From contig DASVES010000014.1 of NCBI GenBank assembly GCA_036380435.1, positions 1-13,352 on the forward strand: a DNA stretch of 13,352 nt, given 5' to 3'. This DNA comes from DASQDT01 sp036380435 (GTDB lineage: Bacteria; Acidobacteriota; Blastocatellia; Pyrinomonadales; Pyrinomonadaceae). Each line of letters begins with the position of its first letter. Positions within the stretch are counted from its first letter, which is position 1. The translations under genes were made by a program, and so were the position numbers. Positions 1 to 8,400 of the stretch are shown here, piece by piece. The notes beneath the pieces were generated by a model. It was not told the origin of the DNA, made no database searches, and saw only the letters and a list, made by a program, of their open reading frames with translations.

Positions 1-1
1 G

Positions 2-220
2 GCCGTGCGCGCGCTCGAAAAAGCCATCGACATCGACCCCGACTTCTTCCGCGCCGCCGAAGCGCTCACACGCGCCCGCGAAGGACTCGACCGCCGCAAG
101 GCATTCCTCAAAGACCTTGAGAAGATGCGCCAGAAACCCAAGACGAAGTCCAACACGAACGCCAACACGAACGCCTCTTCGGCGCCCGCCCCGACCCCGC
201 GGCCGCCCTCAACGCCGTAA
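2..220 (+). CDS. C-terminal end of a TPR-repeat protein (5' end outside window)
   Basis: The frame is open from the left edge to a TAA at 218-220, giving 72 residues of a truncated protein. The visible start AVRALEKAIDIDPDFFRA matches the second helix of a tetratricopeptide repeat and the start of the next one (A-x-x-x-L-E-K-A-I-x-I-D-P pattern). It is followed by a charged helix rich in Arg, Lys and Glu, and then by a low-complexity tail of Asn, Thr, Ala, Ser and Pro. TPR proteins are scaffolds for protein contacts; the partner cannot be read from this fragment. A GTG at 5-7 is in frame but lies inside the TPR and is not a credible start. A 12-base unit, AACACGAACGCC, occurs twice in tandem near 153-176 and encodes the NTNANTNA stretch. 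The gene converges on the minus-strand patatin gene. Confidence 0.7.
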   Translation, partial: AVRALEKAIDIDPDFFRAAEALTRAREGLDRRKAFLKDLEKMRQKPKTKSNTNANTNASSAPAPTPRPPSTP

Positions 221-223
221 GCA

Positions 224-240
224 CTTCCCCGCTGGGGAAG
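224..240. terminator. Hairpin between convergent genes, possible transcription stop
   Basis: CTTCCCC (224-230), loop GCT, GGGGAAG (234-240) is a perfect 7-bp GC-rich stem four bases after the TAA of the TPR gene and about 47 bases past the stop of the patatin gene. It could serve both convergent transcripts. There is no T-tract on either side, so a classical rho-independent terminator is not shown. Confidence 0.35.
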
Positions 241-286
241 CACGAAGCGGTGAATCTACTTTCCTTCCACTCAAGTTAAACTCGCT

Positions 287-1156
287 CTAAGCTGACCGTC
301 GGCCGCGGCGCAGCGCGGAGAACCAGCGGGGGGCGGGTTCGGCGGGGGTAGGCGCGAGGAATTCGCGGATGGCTGGAAGCGCGGCGCGTGCGGCCTCGAC
401 GCCGGCGGCGATGAGTTCGTCGGCGCGGCCCATCTCGTCCCAGCGGATGTGGCCGACGTGGGGGCTGATGCACACGTCGGCGGCTTGGCGTTGGTGCGCC
501 GCGGCCGTGCGCTGGACGACGAGGAAGGTCTGGAAGAGGACGCCGATGGCCGATTGCGGCGGGCCGAGGAAGCGCGCGCCCTCGTAGTTCACGTCCACGG
601 CGACGACTATGTCCGCGCCGAGCGAGCGAGCGACCGACGACGGCAGGTTGGCGACGAGTCCGCCGTCCACGAGTTGCCGGCCGCGCTCGTCCGTGACGGG
701 GACGTACCAGCCGGGGACGGCGCAACTGGCGCGCACGGCAAACGCCACGTCGCCCTCGTCGCGCATGACGACGGGCAGCCCCGTGTGCAGGTCGGTGGCG
801 ACGGCCGCGAACGGTAGCCGCATCTCCTCGAAGCGCACCACGGGGAAACGCTCGCGGATGTACTCCTCCATGCGCGCGTTGGACTGGACGCCGAGGCGCG
901 ATAGAGTCATCCGTCCGAAGTCGCGCCAGCGCAGACCCCGCCCCAGTTCCACAAGCTCGTCGATGGGCATCCCCGCCGCATACGCGCCCCCGACGAGCGC
1001 GCCCGCCGAGGTGCCCGCGACGCAATCCACCTGAATGCCTTCCGCGTCGAGAACCTTGAGCACGCCGACGTGCGCCACGCCGCGCGCCGCGCCGCCCGAG
1101 AGCGCGAGGCCGAGGCGCGGCCTTTGGGCGTTCGTGTCGGGTTTCGTCCGCAGCAT
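287..1156 (-). CDS. Patatin-like phospholipase (RssA/NTE family)
   Basis: A 289-residue serine lipase/esterase of the bacterial patatin family, which uses a Ser-Asp dyad to hydrolyse acyl esters of phospholipids or related lipids. The visible motifs are the oxyanion loop GGAARG (residues 21-26), the nucleophile elbow G-T-S-A-G with Ser50, and the D-G-G motif with Asp164. All three have the family's usual order and spacing, and the length is typical of RssA-like proteins. There is no signal peptide or membrane segment, so a cytoplasmic or inner-membrane-associated location is likely. The ATG at 1154-1156 lies 26 bases after the stop of the SurA-like gene, which suggests co-transcription. No clear Shine-Dalgarno sequence precedes it. 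The C-terminus ends in a basic tail (LRRGRRSA). Substrate is unknown; a link to envelope lipid turnover is inferred from its neighbours only. Confidence 0.9.
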   Translation of the reverse strand: MLRTKPDTNAQRPRLGLALSGGAARGVAHVGVLKVLDAEGIQVDCVAGTSAGALVGGAYAAGMPIDELVELGRGLRWRDFGRMTLSRLGVQSNARMEEYIRERFPVVRFEEMRLPFAAVATDLHTGLPVVMRDEGDVAFAVRASCAVPGWYVPVTDERGRQLVDGGLVANLPSSVARSLGADIVVAVDVNYEGARFLGPPQSAIGVLFQTFLVVQRTAAAHQRQAADVCISPHVGHIRWDEMGRADELIAAGVEAARAALPAIREFLAPTPAEPAPRWFSALRRGRRSA

Positions 1157-1182
1157 AAAACGGGAAGACGGGGGCCGCGCGG

Positions 1183-1258
1183 TCAGGGGACGGGGGTCGG
1201 CAAGACGGTGGCTTTGGCCGGGCCCTGTCCCCCGGCCCCTGTCCCCTGCCCTCCATTC
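1183..1258. repeat. Heptad inverted repeat A (AGGGGAC unit) at the surA-like/patatin junction
   Basis: Five tandem 7-base units run from 1220 to 1254; on the minus strand they are variants of AGGGGAC. A shorter inverted copy (CAGGGGACGGGG, 1184-1195) faces the right arm at 1236-1248 (CCCCTGTCCCCTG) with one base inserted. The element can fold into a hairpin in the minus-strand transcript. It overlaps the last codons and the stop of the SurA-like gene, where it encodes a Gly/Gln-rich tail. Confidence 0.7.
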
Positions 1259-1947
1259 ACCGCCGCCTGATCCAGAATGACGATCTGGGCCGTCGCGCGC
1301 GCGTCTTCCAAAAACTCGTCGGTGTCGGACTCGATCTTGTTCTCGCGCAACTCCTCCTCGACCTCGGCCGACACGTCTTCAAGTCTGGGGGCGACGCTGC
1401 CGGGCGCCTGACGGCGACGGCGGGGCGCCCACACGTCGCGGTAGTAGTCGGCCACCTCCTCGGGCGAGACGACGGTGAAGGCGCGGAAGCGGAAGGAGAT
1501 GTACTTGTCGATGGCGACACGCTGGCGGACGATCTCGCGCAACTGCTCGGAGTCTTCGCCGAGGCCGACGCGGCGCAGGCGCGCGTAGAACTCCTCGCCC
1601 GACGGGAAGCGGCCGACGAGCTTCTTCAGCTCGGCCTGCACCTCGGCGTCGGTCGCGGCGACCGAGGGAAGCTTCTCGGCCTCCTGCGCGATGAGTCGCT
1701 GGTCGATGACGAGTTGGAGCGCGCGACCGAGGTCTTCGCGCCGCGGGTTGTCGAGCGCCGCGGCGGGCTGGAGCGCGAGCTGCCAGAGCAGGTCGGTGTG
1801 CGTAATCAGCTCGCGGCCGTTGATGACGGCCACCATGCGGTCAACGACCTCTTGAGAAAGGCAAACGTAAAAAGGCAAAAGGCAAAGGGCCGGGAGCAGG
1901 ACTAGCCTCGAATACCAGCAGCACGACTTGTTTCTCGCTCTTTTCAC
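1183..1947 (-). CDS. SurA N-domain-like periplasmic chaperone without parvulin domain
   Basis: About 254 residues. After the signal region the sequence VVDRMVAVINGRELITHTDL is the typical opening of mature SurA/PpiD-type proteins, followed by helices with the ALQLVIDQRLIAQEAEK pattern. The last helix plus strand (EDARATAQIVILD) matches the end of the SurA N-domain fold. SurA-type chaperones hold unfolded outer-membrane proteins in the periplasm. No peptidyl-prolyl isomerase (parvulin) domain follows, so this is probably a chaperone only. The frame is open far upstream into the Omp85 gene. I chose the GTG at 1945-1947 because it gives KRARNK, then a hydrophobic segment (LVLLPALCLLPFYVCL), then SQEVV, which is a good signal peptide, and AAGG lies five bases before it. 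An ATG at 1834-1836 would remove the signal peptide. The first 30 and last 25 or so residues lie in repeat elements B and A. It sits downstream of the Omp85 gene (29 bases) and upstream of the lipase. Confidence 0.75.
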   Translation of the reverse strand: MKRARNKSCCWYSRLVLLPALCLLPFYVCLSQEVVDRMVAVINGRELITHTDLLWQLALQPAAALDNPRREDLGRALQLVIDQRLIAQEAEKLPSVAATDAEVQAELKKLVGRFPSGEEFYARLRRVGLGEDSEQLREIVRQRVAIDKYISFRFRAFTVVSPEEVADYYRDVWAPRRRRQAPGSVAPRLEDVSAEVEEELRENKIESDTDEFLEDARATAQIVILDQAAVNGGQGTGAGGQGPAKATVLPTPVP

Positions 1948-1977
1948 TTTTGCCTTTTGCCTTTTTACTTTTGCCTT
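1857..1977. repeat. Heptad inverted repeat B (AAGGCAA unit) at the bamA/surA-like junction
   Basis: The left arm (1857-1891) is five consecutive 7-base units of the type AAAGGCA. The right arm (1936-1977, read on the minus strand) is six units of the type AAGGCAA with AAGTAAA and AAGTGAA variants. The 29 bases at 1858-1886 pair with 1949-1977 with a single mismatch, across a loop of about 62 bases. The Omp85 stop codon (1976-1978) lies at the outer edge. The start, probable ribosome-binding site and signal-peptide core of the SurA-like gene lie inside. Confidence 0.85.
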
Positions 1978-4900
1978 AAAAGGTCTGGCCGAAGCGGAAG
2001 TGAATTTGTGTGCGGCTGAGACGGTGGATGGCCGTCGCGCCGCCGAACTGCGGGATGATAAATTCGCGCGGGTTGAGCACGTAGCCGTAATCGACGGCGA
2101 ACGGGCCGAGAGGGGTCTTGACGCGGAAACCGAGGCCCACGGTGTGCGACCACTCGGCGCAGAGGTTCTGCCCGTTCGGGTCGGCGGGGTCAATGTCGCA
2201 GCCCTTCTTGAAGATGTCGCCGACGCGGCGGAAGACGTTGCCGCCGTCGTAGAAGGGCACGGCCTGAAGGTTGCGCGTGAGGCCGACGCGCGCTTCGAGG
2301 TTGACGACCGCGAGCGCGTTTCCGCCGATGGGGACGGTGAAGGGATTCAAGGGGACGACCTCGCCCTTCTGGTTGCGGAAGACGCCGCAGGGGGCGGGCG
2401 CGGCGGGCGTGGCGCTGAAGAAGCACTCGGGCGCGACGACGCGCGGGCCGGCCTCCTCATAGCTGAAGCCGCGCAACGTGGTCGAGCCGCCGGAGAAGAA
2501 GCGCTCGCTGATGGGGAGGCGGCGGTCAACGTCGTCAGTGACGCCGTTGTCGTTGCGGTCGGGCGGGTCGTAGATGCGGGCGAGGCCCAACTGCACGCGC
2601 GCGGCGAGGACGGTTTCACGCACGCGGTTGAACTTGTAATAGCGGCTGTAGTCAGTCAGCAGTTTTGAGAAGGAGAGGTTGCCGCCGAGAGCTTTGAGGG
2701 CGAGGCCGTAGTCTACTCTGAGGAGTTCGCCGCGCGTCGGGTCGAACTGGCGGTCGCGCGTGTCGCGGGCGAAGGCGACGCCGAAGCGTGAGAGACGCAC
2801 GGCGCGGTCGGGACGCAGCTCGGGGGCGAGGAGCAGGCTCCCGATGTTGAAGAGACGCACGTCCTCGTAGTTGTAGCGCAGGAAAAGAGTGCTGCGCTTG
2901 CGGACTTCGCCGCGGGGGCCGAGTTCTAATTCGAGGTCGCGCTGCGTTTCGAGATTGATCTGGAAGCGGTTGATCGAAGGCTCTTTGACGCGCGCGCCGA
3001 ACTCGTCGATGATTTTGCCCTCCTCGTCGAAGCGTTGCACGATACCTCCGGTGCCGCGGTCGATGGTCGAGCGGAAGAAGCGCGTAACGGAGGTGTCGCG
3101 CGTGTACTGGACGGAGAAGGTGAGCGGGGAGAAATCCTTGACGCCGTAGCGGCGGAAGCGCGGGTCGAAGTATTCCAGACGGAGCAACTGCTGGCGGCGA
3201 CTCGCCCGCGAGCGCAGTGCTCCCTGCTTGAGATCGCCGAAGAGATTGCTGTTGCGTATCTCGAAGAGACCGAGCGGGCCGTTGTCGGTCGAGAAGCCGC
3301 CGCCGTAGTCCATGACGATGCGCTTGCGCTCTTCGATGTCGATGATCACGTCTCGCTTCGGAAAGCCGGAAGCCGTCTCGCCGGCGGCCTCGGTGCGGAT
3401 GACGACCTGTCGGAAGGCGTCGCCCGTCTGCCCGACGAGGATGCGCTCGCTCTCCTGTATGTCGTCGGCGCGCAGCACCTCGCCCCTGCGCAGGGGGATG
3501 GCGTCCAAGACGGCCGTCTTCTTCGTGTGGACGAGGCCGTTGACGAATATCTCGTTGACGAAGACCTTCTCGAACTCCTTGACGGTGTAGATGAGACGCA
3601 CCTGCTCGTCGCCGCCCGAGGCGCGGGGCAGCTCGACGACGGAGACATCGACTTCGGCGTCCACGTAGCCGCGGCGCGCGTAGAAGCCGCGGACGCGGTC
3701 GCCGTCGGTGCGCGCCTGCCGGCGCGAGTAGGCGCCGCCCTCGATGAGACAGACCTCGTCGGGCAGCGGCTCGCGCGGGCAACGCTCGCCGGCCACTTCC
3801 TCGGCCGTGAAAATCTGGTTGCCGCGCACCTCCACGCCGGCGACGCGCGTGAGCGGCCCCTCGGTCACGTCGAAGGTGATGATGAGGGCGTCGCCTTCGA
3901 GCGAGACGCCCTGCAGGACGGCCACCTCGGCGCGCCGGTAGCCGAGTTCGCGCATCCGCGCCTGCACGATGCGTCGATCCTGTTCGAGCGCGTCGGTGCT
4001 GGTGAAGCCGCGCCCGAAGCCGATCAGGGGGATGATGCCGAGGGCGTTGGCCTCGCGGCTGCGTAGCTCGTCCTTGAGGTCTTCGATGTCCACTTCGGAG
4101 AGACGCTCGGTGCCGGTGACGCGGATGTCGGTGAGCTTGAAGCGTCGGCCGGCGGCGACCTCGTAGGTGATGGAGACGGAGCGGTCGGTCAACTCCTCGG
4201 GGCCGGGCATGGTCTCGCAGGCGCCGAGTTCGTCGCCCTGCGCGAGCGCGACGACGGCCTGCGCGGCCGTGGGCGAAGCGGGGGCGGCGGCGCTGCCGTT
4301 GCCGCCGGGCGCTGCGAGAAGCGGCGGGACGATGGTGCAGACGGGCGTGGCCTCGGCGAAGAAGTAGCCCTGCTCCTGAAGGCGGTTCTCCAGACGGCGC
4401 TTGCCTTCGACGATGGCCGAGTAGTCGATGGTGCCCTCGCGCAAGATGGGCAGAAGCTCGCGTTGCCGCTTCTCGCTCAAGCCTTCGTAGCCGGTGACCG
4501 CGGCTTTGACGCGCGGGCCGACAGCGCCCGTCAGCTCGACGTTGATACGGTTGGTCTCCGAGTTGAGCGTGATGCGCGGCTCGTCGATGCGCGGCGCGAG
4601 GTGCTCCGTCTCGATGATCGCCTGCCGGATGCGCGCGATGTCCTGACCGAGCGACTCCTGCGTGAAGCGCGCCCCGCGCTGGAGCGTGAGGTCGGCGGCC
4701 ACGCGCGCGGCGTCGAAGCCGGTGATGTTGATGTTGAAATTTTCGAGGAGCGTGGACTCGCCCGGCGCGACGCTGAAGACGACGGTGGCGCGCGTCCGGG
4801 TCGGGTCGAGCTGCTGCGCGGCCGTGACCTCGGCGCGGTAGAAACCGCGGTCGCGCAGGTAGACCTGGATGGCGTCGGCGCTGGTACGCAGAGCCTGCTC

Positions 4901-5392
4901 GGTGACGGGCCGTCCGGGGTCGAGCAGCGTGAGACGCGAGCGCAGCTCGTCCTCGGTGACCTCGGTGCCGGCCGTCACGCCGACCTCGAACTCCACGCCG
5001 GCGACGAGCACCTGCGGGCGGACGACGAACCTGAGCGCCAAGCGCGGCCGTCCGTCTTCACCCGCGGGGCCGGGCGCGTCCGACGCCTCGACGCGCGCGT
5101 CGGCCACGCGCCCCGACGCATAGAGTTCCAACAGCGATTCGCGCACTCGCACGACCGAGAAGCGCGACCCCTCGGCGACCCTCACGCGCGAGCGCAGCTC
5201 CGAGACGGCCGCCTCCGCCGGCTGTGCCCCCTCGGCGACCACCTCCACCGTCGCCACCGTCCGCCCCTCGTACTTGCTCAGATCGACGACGTTGCGCACG
5301 ACGGCGTCAACGCGCACGCCCGCGCCCCGCGCGAGCGCCGGAGCAGCGGCGGCGAGAAGCAAAAGGACGACGAAGATGGAGCGAGCGTTCAT
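1976..5392 (-). CDS. Omp85-family outer-membrane assembly protein (BamA/TamA-like), about seven POTRA domains
   Basis: 1138 residues from the ATG at 5390-5392; a GTG one codon upstream is less likely. Omp85 proteins insert beta-barrel proteins into the outer membrane. A signal peptide (FVVLLLLAAAAPALA, near residues 7-21) leads into a long periplasmic part. I count about seven POTRA-like units, each about 85-90 residues: near 45-130, 131-216, 217-296, 297-418, 419-516, 517-608 and 609-690. Most carry a G-F/Y-x-x-A-E-V signature. Unit 4 has an Ala/Pro-rich insertion bounded by Cys352 and Cys392. The barrel (about 692-1138) holds the lid-loop motif L-R-G-F (973-976) and ends in Phe, as outer-membrane barrels do. 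Further Cys pairs (538/548, 990/1002, 1065/1078) look like disulfides. Directly downstream of tamB, so a TamA-like partner role is plausible; BamA proper cannot be excluded. No clear Shine-Dalgarno sequence. Confidence 0.92.
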   Translation of the reverse strand: MNARSIFVVLLLLAAAAPALARGAGVRVDAVVRNVVDLSKYEGRTVATVEVVAEGAQPAEAAVSELRSRVRVAEGSRFSVVRVRESLLELYASGRVADARVEASDAPGPAGEDGRPRLALRFVVRPQVLVAGVEFEVGVTAGTEVTEDELRSRLTLLDPGRPVTEQALRTSADAIQVYLRDRGFYRAEVTAAQQLDPTRTRATVVFSVAPGESTLLENFNINITGFDAARVAADLTLQRGARFTQESLGQDIARIRQAIIETEHLAPRIDEPRITLNSETNRINVELTGAVGPRVKAAVTGYEGLSEKRQRELLPILREGTIDYSAIVEGKRRLENRLQEQGYFFAEATPVCTIVPPLLAAPGGNGSAAAPASPTAAQAVVALAQGDELGACETMPGPEELTDRSVSITYEVAAGRRFKLTDIRVTGTERLSEVDIEDLKDELRSREANALGIIPLIGFGRGFTSTDALEQDRRIVQARMRELGYRRAEVAVLQGVSLEGDALIITFDVTEGPLTRVAGVEVRGNQIFTAEEVAGERCPREPLPDEVCLIEGGAYSRRQARTDGDRVRGFYARRGYVDAEVDVSVVELPRASGGDEQVRLIYTVKEFEKVFVNEIFVNGLVHTKKTAVLDAIPLRRGEVLRADDIQESERILVGQTGDAFRQVVIRTEAAGETASGFPKRDVIIDIEERKRIVMDYGGGFSTDNGPLGLFEIRNSNLFGDLKQGALRSRASRRQQLLRLEYFDPRFRRYGVKDFSPLTFSVQYTRDTSVTRFFRSTIDRGTGGIVQRFDEEGKIIDEFGARVKEPSINRFQINLETQRDLELELGPRGEVRKRSTLFLRYNYEDVRLFNIGSLLLAPELRPDRAVRLSRFGVAFARDTRDRQFDPTRGELLRVDYGLALKALGGNLSFSKLLTDYSRYYKFNRVRETVLAARVQLGLARIYDPPDRNDNGVTDDVDRRLPISERFFSGGSTTLRGFSYEEAGPRVVAPECFFSATPAAPAPCGVFRNQKGEVVPLNPFTVPIGGNALAVVNLEARVGLTRNLQAVPFYDGGNVFRRVGDIFKKGCDIDPADPNGQNLCAEWSHTVGLGFRVKTPLGPFAVDYGYVLNPREFIIPQFGGATAIHRLSRTQIHFRFGQTF

Positions 5393-5400
5393 CACAAACA

Positions 5401-5489
5401 GGAGTCAGAAGTCAGGAGTCAGGAGTCAGAATCCGAAATGTCACGGCCCGTGTTTTCATTCTGACTCCTGACTCCTGACTCCTGACTTC
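5401..5489. repeat. Heptad inverted repeat C (GGAGTCA unit) at the tamB/bamA junction
   Basis: The left arm is four tandem copies of GGAGTCA or GAAGTCA plus a partial (5401-5432). The right arm (5458-5489) is its inverted copy, three TGACTCC units and TGACTTC. The arms pair over 32 bases with two mismatches around a 25-base loop, which itself holds CACGG-CC-CGTG. The element fills almost all of the 103-base gap between the tamB stop and the bamA ATG. In the transcript it would form a very stable hairpin that ends eight bases before the bamA ATG. Confidence 0.9.
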
Positions 5490-5495
5490 ATCCCC

Positions 5496-8400
5496 CTAGT
5501 ACCTCTTCCTGAACCGCACCTCGAAGCTGAAGTCGTTGTTCTGCGTCCGCAGGGTGTTCTGCGAGCCTTGCTGATACTGCGCGACGAAGGAGAGGCGGTC
5601 GGAGACGCGGTACTCAAGAGCGAGCACCTGATTCTGTTCGCCCGTGACGTTGGTCGAGTAAGTCACCGAGAGGTTGCGGTTGATCTGCCGGCCCACGGTG
5701 AGCCGGGCCGTGGGGCTCGCGCCGCCGCGCCCGACGATGAGCGGGTCGATCTCGAAGCGATTGAGGCCGAACAGCTTGTCGGTCGCGCGCCGGACGGGCG
5801 CGTTGATTAAACTATCCGTCAAAAGGCTCGTCGCCGTCCCCACTCCTGACTGACCCAACACCGATGCACTCTGGTCGCCAGACGAGAGGCTGCCCGTCGT
5901 AATCAGCGAGACCACGTCCGACTGCGGCAGCGGCGGGTCGGAGCGCAAAGTGACCTGAAGCTGCGAGAGCGGCCCCGTCGGCGTCACCGTGATGCGGTAG
6001 CCGCGAATCTCTCCCTCGGCGACGATGTTCAAGACGGGGTCGGCCTCGCGGCGCGGCGGCAGGTCCACGATGGCGCGCTGAATCTCGAAGCGGTTGTTGC
6101 GGAAGTTCAAGGTGCCGCGCGTCGCCGTGATGCGACCCGAGATGACGGGGTCGTCCACGGGGCCGCGCGCGCTCAGGGAAACGGAGCCGACGAGGTCGCC
6201 GAGGTTGTTACGGACGACGAGCGCGTCGCGGCCTTCGAGCTGGAGGTCGAGGATGGTCTGCCCGAGCGCGCCCTCGGTGCTGATGCCTTCCTCGATAGTC
6301 GGCTCGCGGCGGTTATCGAGGAGGTCGGCGAGGTCGATGTCTTCGGTGTACTCGACCCGGCGCAGGCGCACGGTGCCCTTGACGAGTTGCTCGCCTTCGC
6401 GCGTGCTGCTGACTTCGAGGTCGTCAGTGTCGGCCGTAGTGCGGAAGCCTTCGGGGAACGGGACGGTGACGTTGTCGCCCCGCACGTTGAACCGGAACTG
6501 TGCGGGGCGCAAGCCTTCGAGACGCGCGCCGCCCGCGATGGAGACGCGCCCGCCGCCGAGGCGGCCCGTGAGGGTCTCAATCTGCGCCTGATCGGCGTTG
6601 AAGCGGACGCGCGCGACGATCTGCGTCACCTGAAGACGCTCGTCCTGAATGAGCGTGGCGAGCGAGCCATTCGTGACCTCGGCCGTGCCCGTGATGCGCG
6701 GCTCCGAGAAGCTGCCCGTGACGCGCACGCCGACGCGCGCCGTGCCGCCCATGAAGGTGTTGGGCGAAAGACGGACGGCGCGCAGGTTGAGGCTTCCGTC
6801 AACGCTCAGATTCTGCCGGCCGGCGGCGCCCAGCGCGGCCGTGCCGCCGAAGACGATGTCCGTGCCCGGCCCCGTAAAGCGCGTTCGCTCGAACGTCACT
6901 TCGTTGGTCGAGAAGAGAACGACGAGCGGGTTCTCGGCCGCGAGCGGCACGTCTTCGATGTTGACGACCAGCTCGGTGAACTCGGCGCGGCCCTGTAGGC
7001 CGGCGATGCTGAAGGCTCCCTCGTCGTCGAAGAGGTTGCCGGTGGCGCGGAGCGTCCCCGTGGCGCGGCCCGTGACGGTGACGCCCGAGTCGGGCAGGAG
7101 CACGCGGAACAGTTGCGCGAGGTCGGCCCCCGTGAGCGTCGTCTCGACGGTGGTCGCCAGCTCGTTCGACGCCAGATCGATCTCGGCGCGTAGCGTCTGC
7201 GGCTGTCCGAGCACGCCCGTCACGAGTTCCAGTGTGAACTTGTTGTCGGTCGTGGTGCGGCCCGTCAAAGCGAGGTCGCCGGCCGGCTGGCCGTTGATGG
7301 TGACGTTCTGACCTTTGGCGTCCACCTCGACGCGATAGGTGCGCGGGTTGTCGAGCCGCCCCGAGGCGGTGGCCGTAAAGTCGGCCGTGCCGGCGAGCGC
7401 GGGAAGGCGGCGGGCGACGCCGGCCCCACCGCCGCCGAAGAGATCGGTGACGAGGTCGAGCCGCACGCCCTGTCCGCGCGCGCGCAGGTCGAACTCCTGC
7501 GTGTCGGTGTCCACGGTTCCGCTGGCCTCGACCGCGCCGGCCTCGAAGCGCGCGCTCAAGCGTTCGATGTTGACCTTCTTGCCGCCGAAGGTGAGACGCG
7601 CGGCCAGCTCCTCGTAGCGTTGGCTGCCAATCACGCCGGGCGCGGCGCGCAGCTCCGCGCTCCCGCTCATCGCGCCGGGTAGACCCGTCACATTCAGTTC
7701 TCCAGAGACCGGCCCCATCGCGGCGACGCTCTGCGGGTTGATGAGCGGGCCGGCGTCGGCGCTTGTGCGCACGTCGCCGCCGAGGGCCGCGAGCAGGCGG
7801 CCGGCGTTGGCGTTCTCCAGCGTCGCCTCGACCGCGATGTTGTTCTCGCCCGTGCGCGGAATCGTCGCACTGAAGCGCGCGCCGCCGCCGTCCGGCTCGA
7901 CGAGCTGACCATTTTTAACGCGCGTCTCCGCGGCGTCAGACTCGATGTCGGCCGAGAGCGCGCCGAGGTCCTGGCCGCGCGCGCGAAGCGAGGCGACCTC
8001 GAAGCGGCCGTTGACGGTGGGCGCGTCGAAGTCACCGCGCAGCGTGCCGTTGAATGAAAGTTTGCCGGCCAGCTCGACGCCGAAGCGGGCGAGCTGCGCT
8101 TCGACATCGGGCAGCAGCCCCGTGGAGACGAGCACGCGCTGGAACTCGGAGGCGTCGGCCGAGTTGACGCCTACGGCGAGGTCGGAGCCGCCCGCAAACG
8201 AGAAGCGACCCGTGGCGGAAAGCTCGGTCGAGCCGGCGCGCAGGTTACCGCGCTCGACCTCGAAGACGCCGCGCTCCGCGCTCAGCGCAAGCTCGCCGAC
8301 GAGCGGCGTGCGGCCCGTCGCCTCTTGCCCGGTCTCGCCTGTGAACTTCGCGTTCAGCTTCCCGGAAGCGGCCTTGTAGTTCGTGCCGGGGAAACTCAAA

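Noticed and set aside
276..1256. Long open frame on the minus strand overlapping the patatin gene in another phase
   Set aside because: Its product is an Arg/Pro/His/Gly-rich string without motifs, typical of a shifted frame of GC-rich coding DNA; the patatin frame has all catalytic motifs.
1857..1977. Insertion sequence or transposon remnant with terminal inverted repeats
   Set aside because: No transposase, no target-site duplication, and the arms are simple tandem heptads.
1948..2193. Upstream extension of the SurA-like frame into the Omp85 gene
   Set aside because: The extra residues are Ser/Arg/Thr-rich shadow sequence of the Omp85 C-terminus; the GTG at 1945-1947 gives a proper signal peptide.
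2652..3782. Minus-strand open frame of 376 codons inside the Omp85 gene
   Set aside because: Arg/Ala/Pro-rich shadow of the POTRA and barrel coding sequence, with no recognisable domain.
3035..5464. Plus-strand open frames of 343 and 333 codons (3035-4066 and 4463-5464)
   Set aside because: Antisense shadows of the Omp85 gene caused by high GC in the third codon position; the products are low-complexity and lack domain motifs.
5401..5489. CRISPR array
   Set aside because: The units are 7 bases long, contiguous without spacers and arranged head-to-head; this does not fit repeat-spacer architecture.
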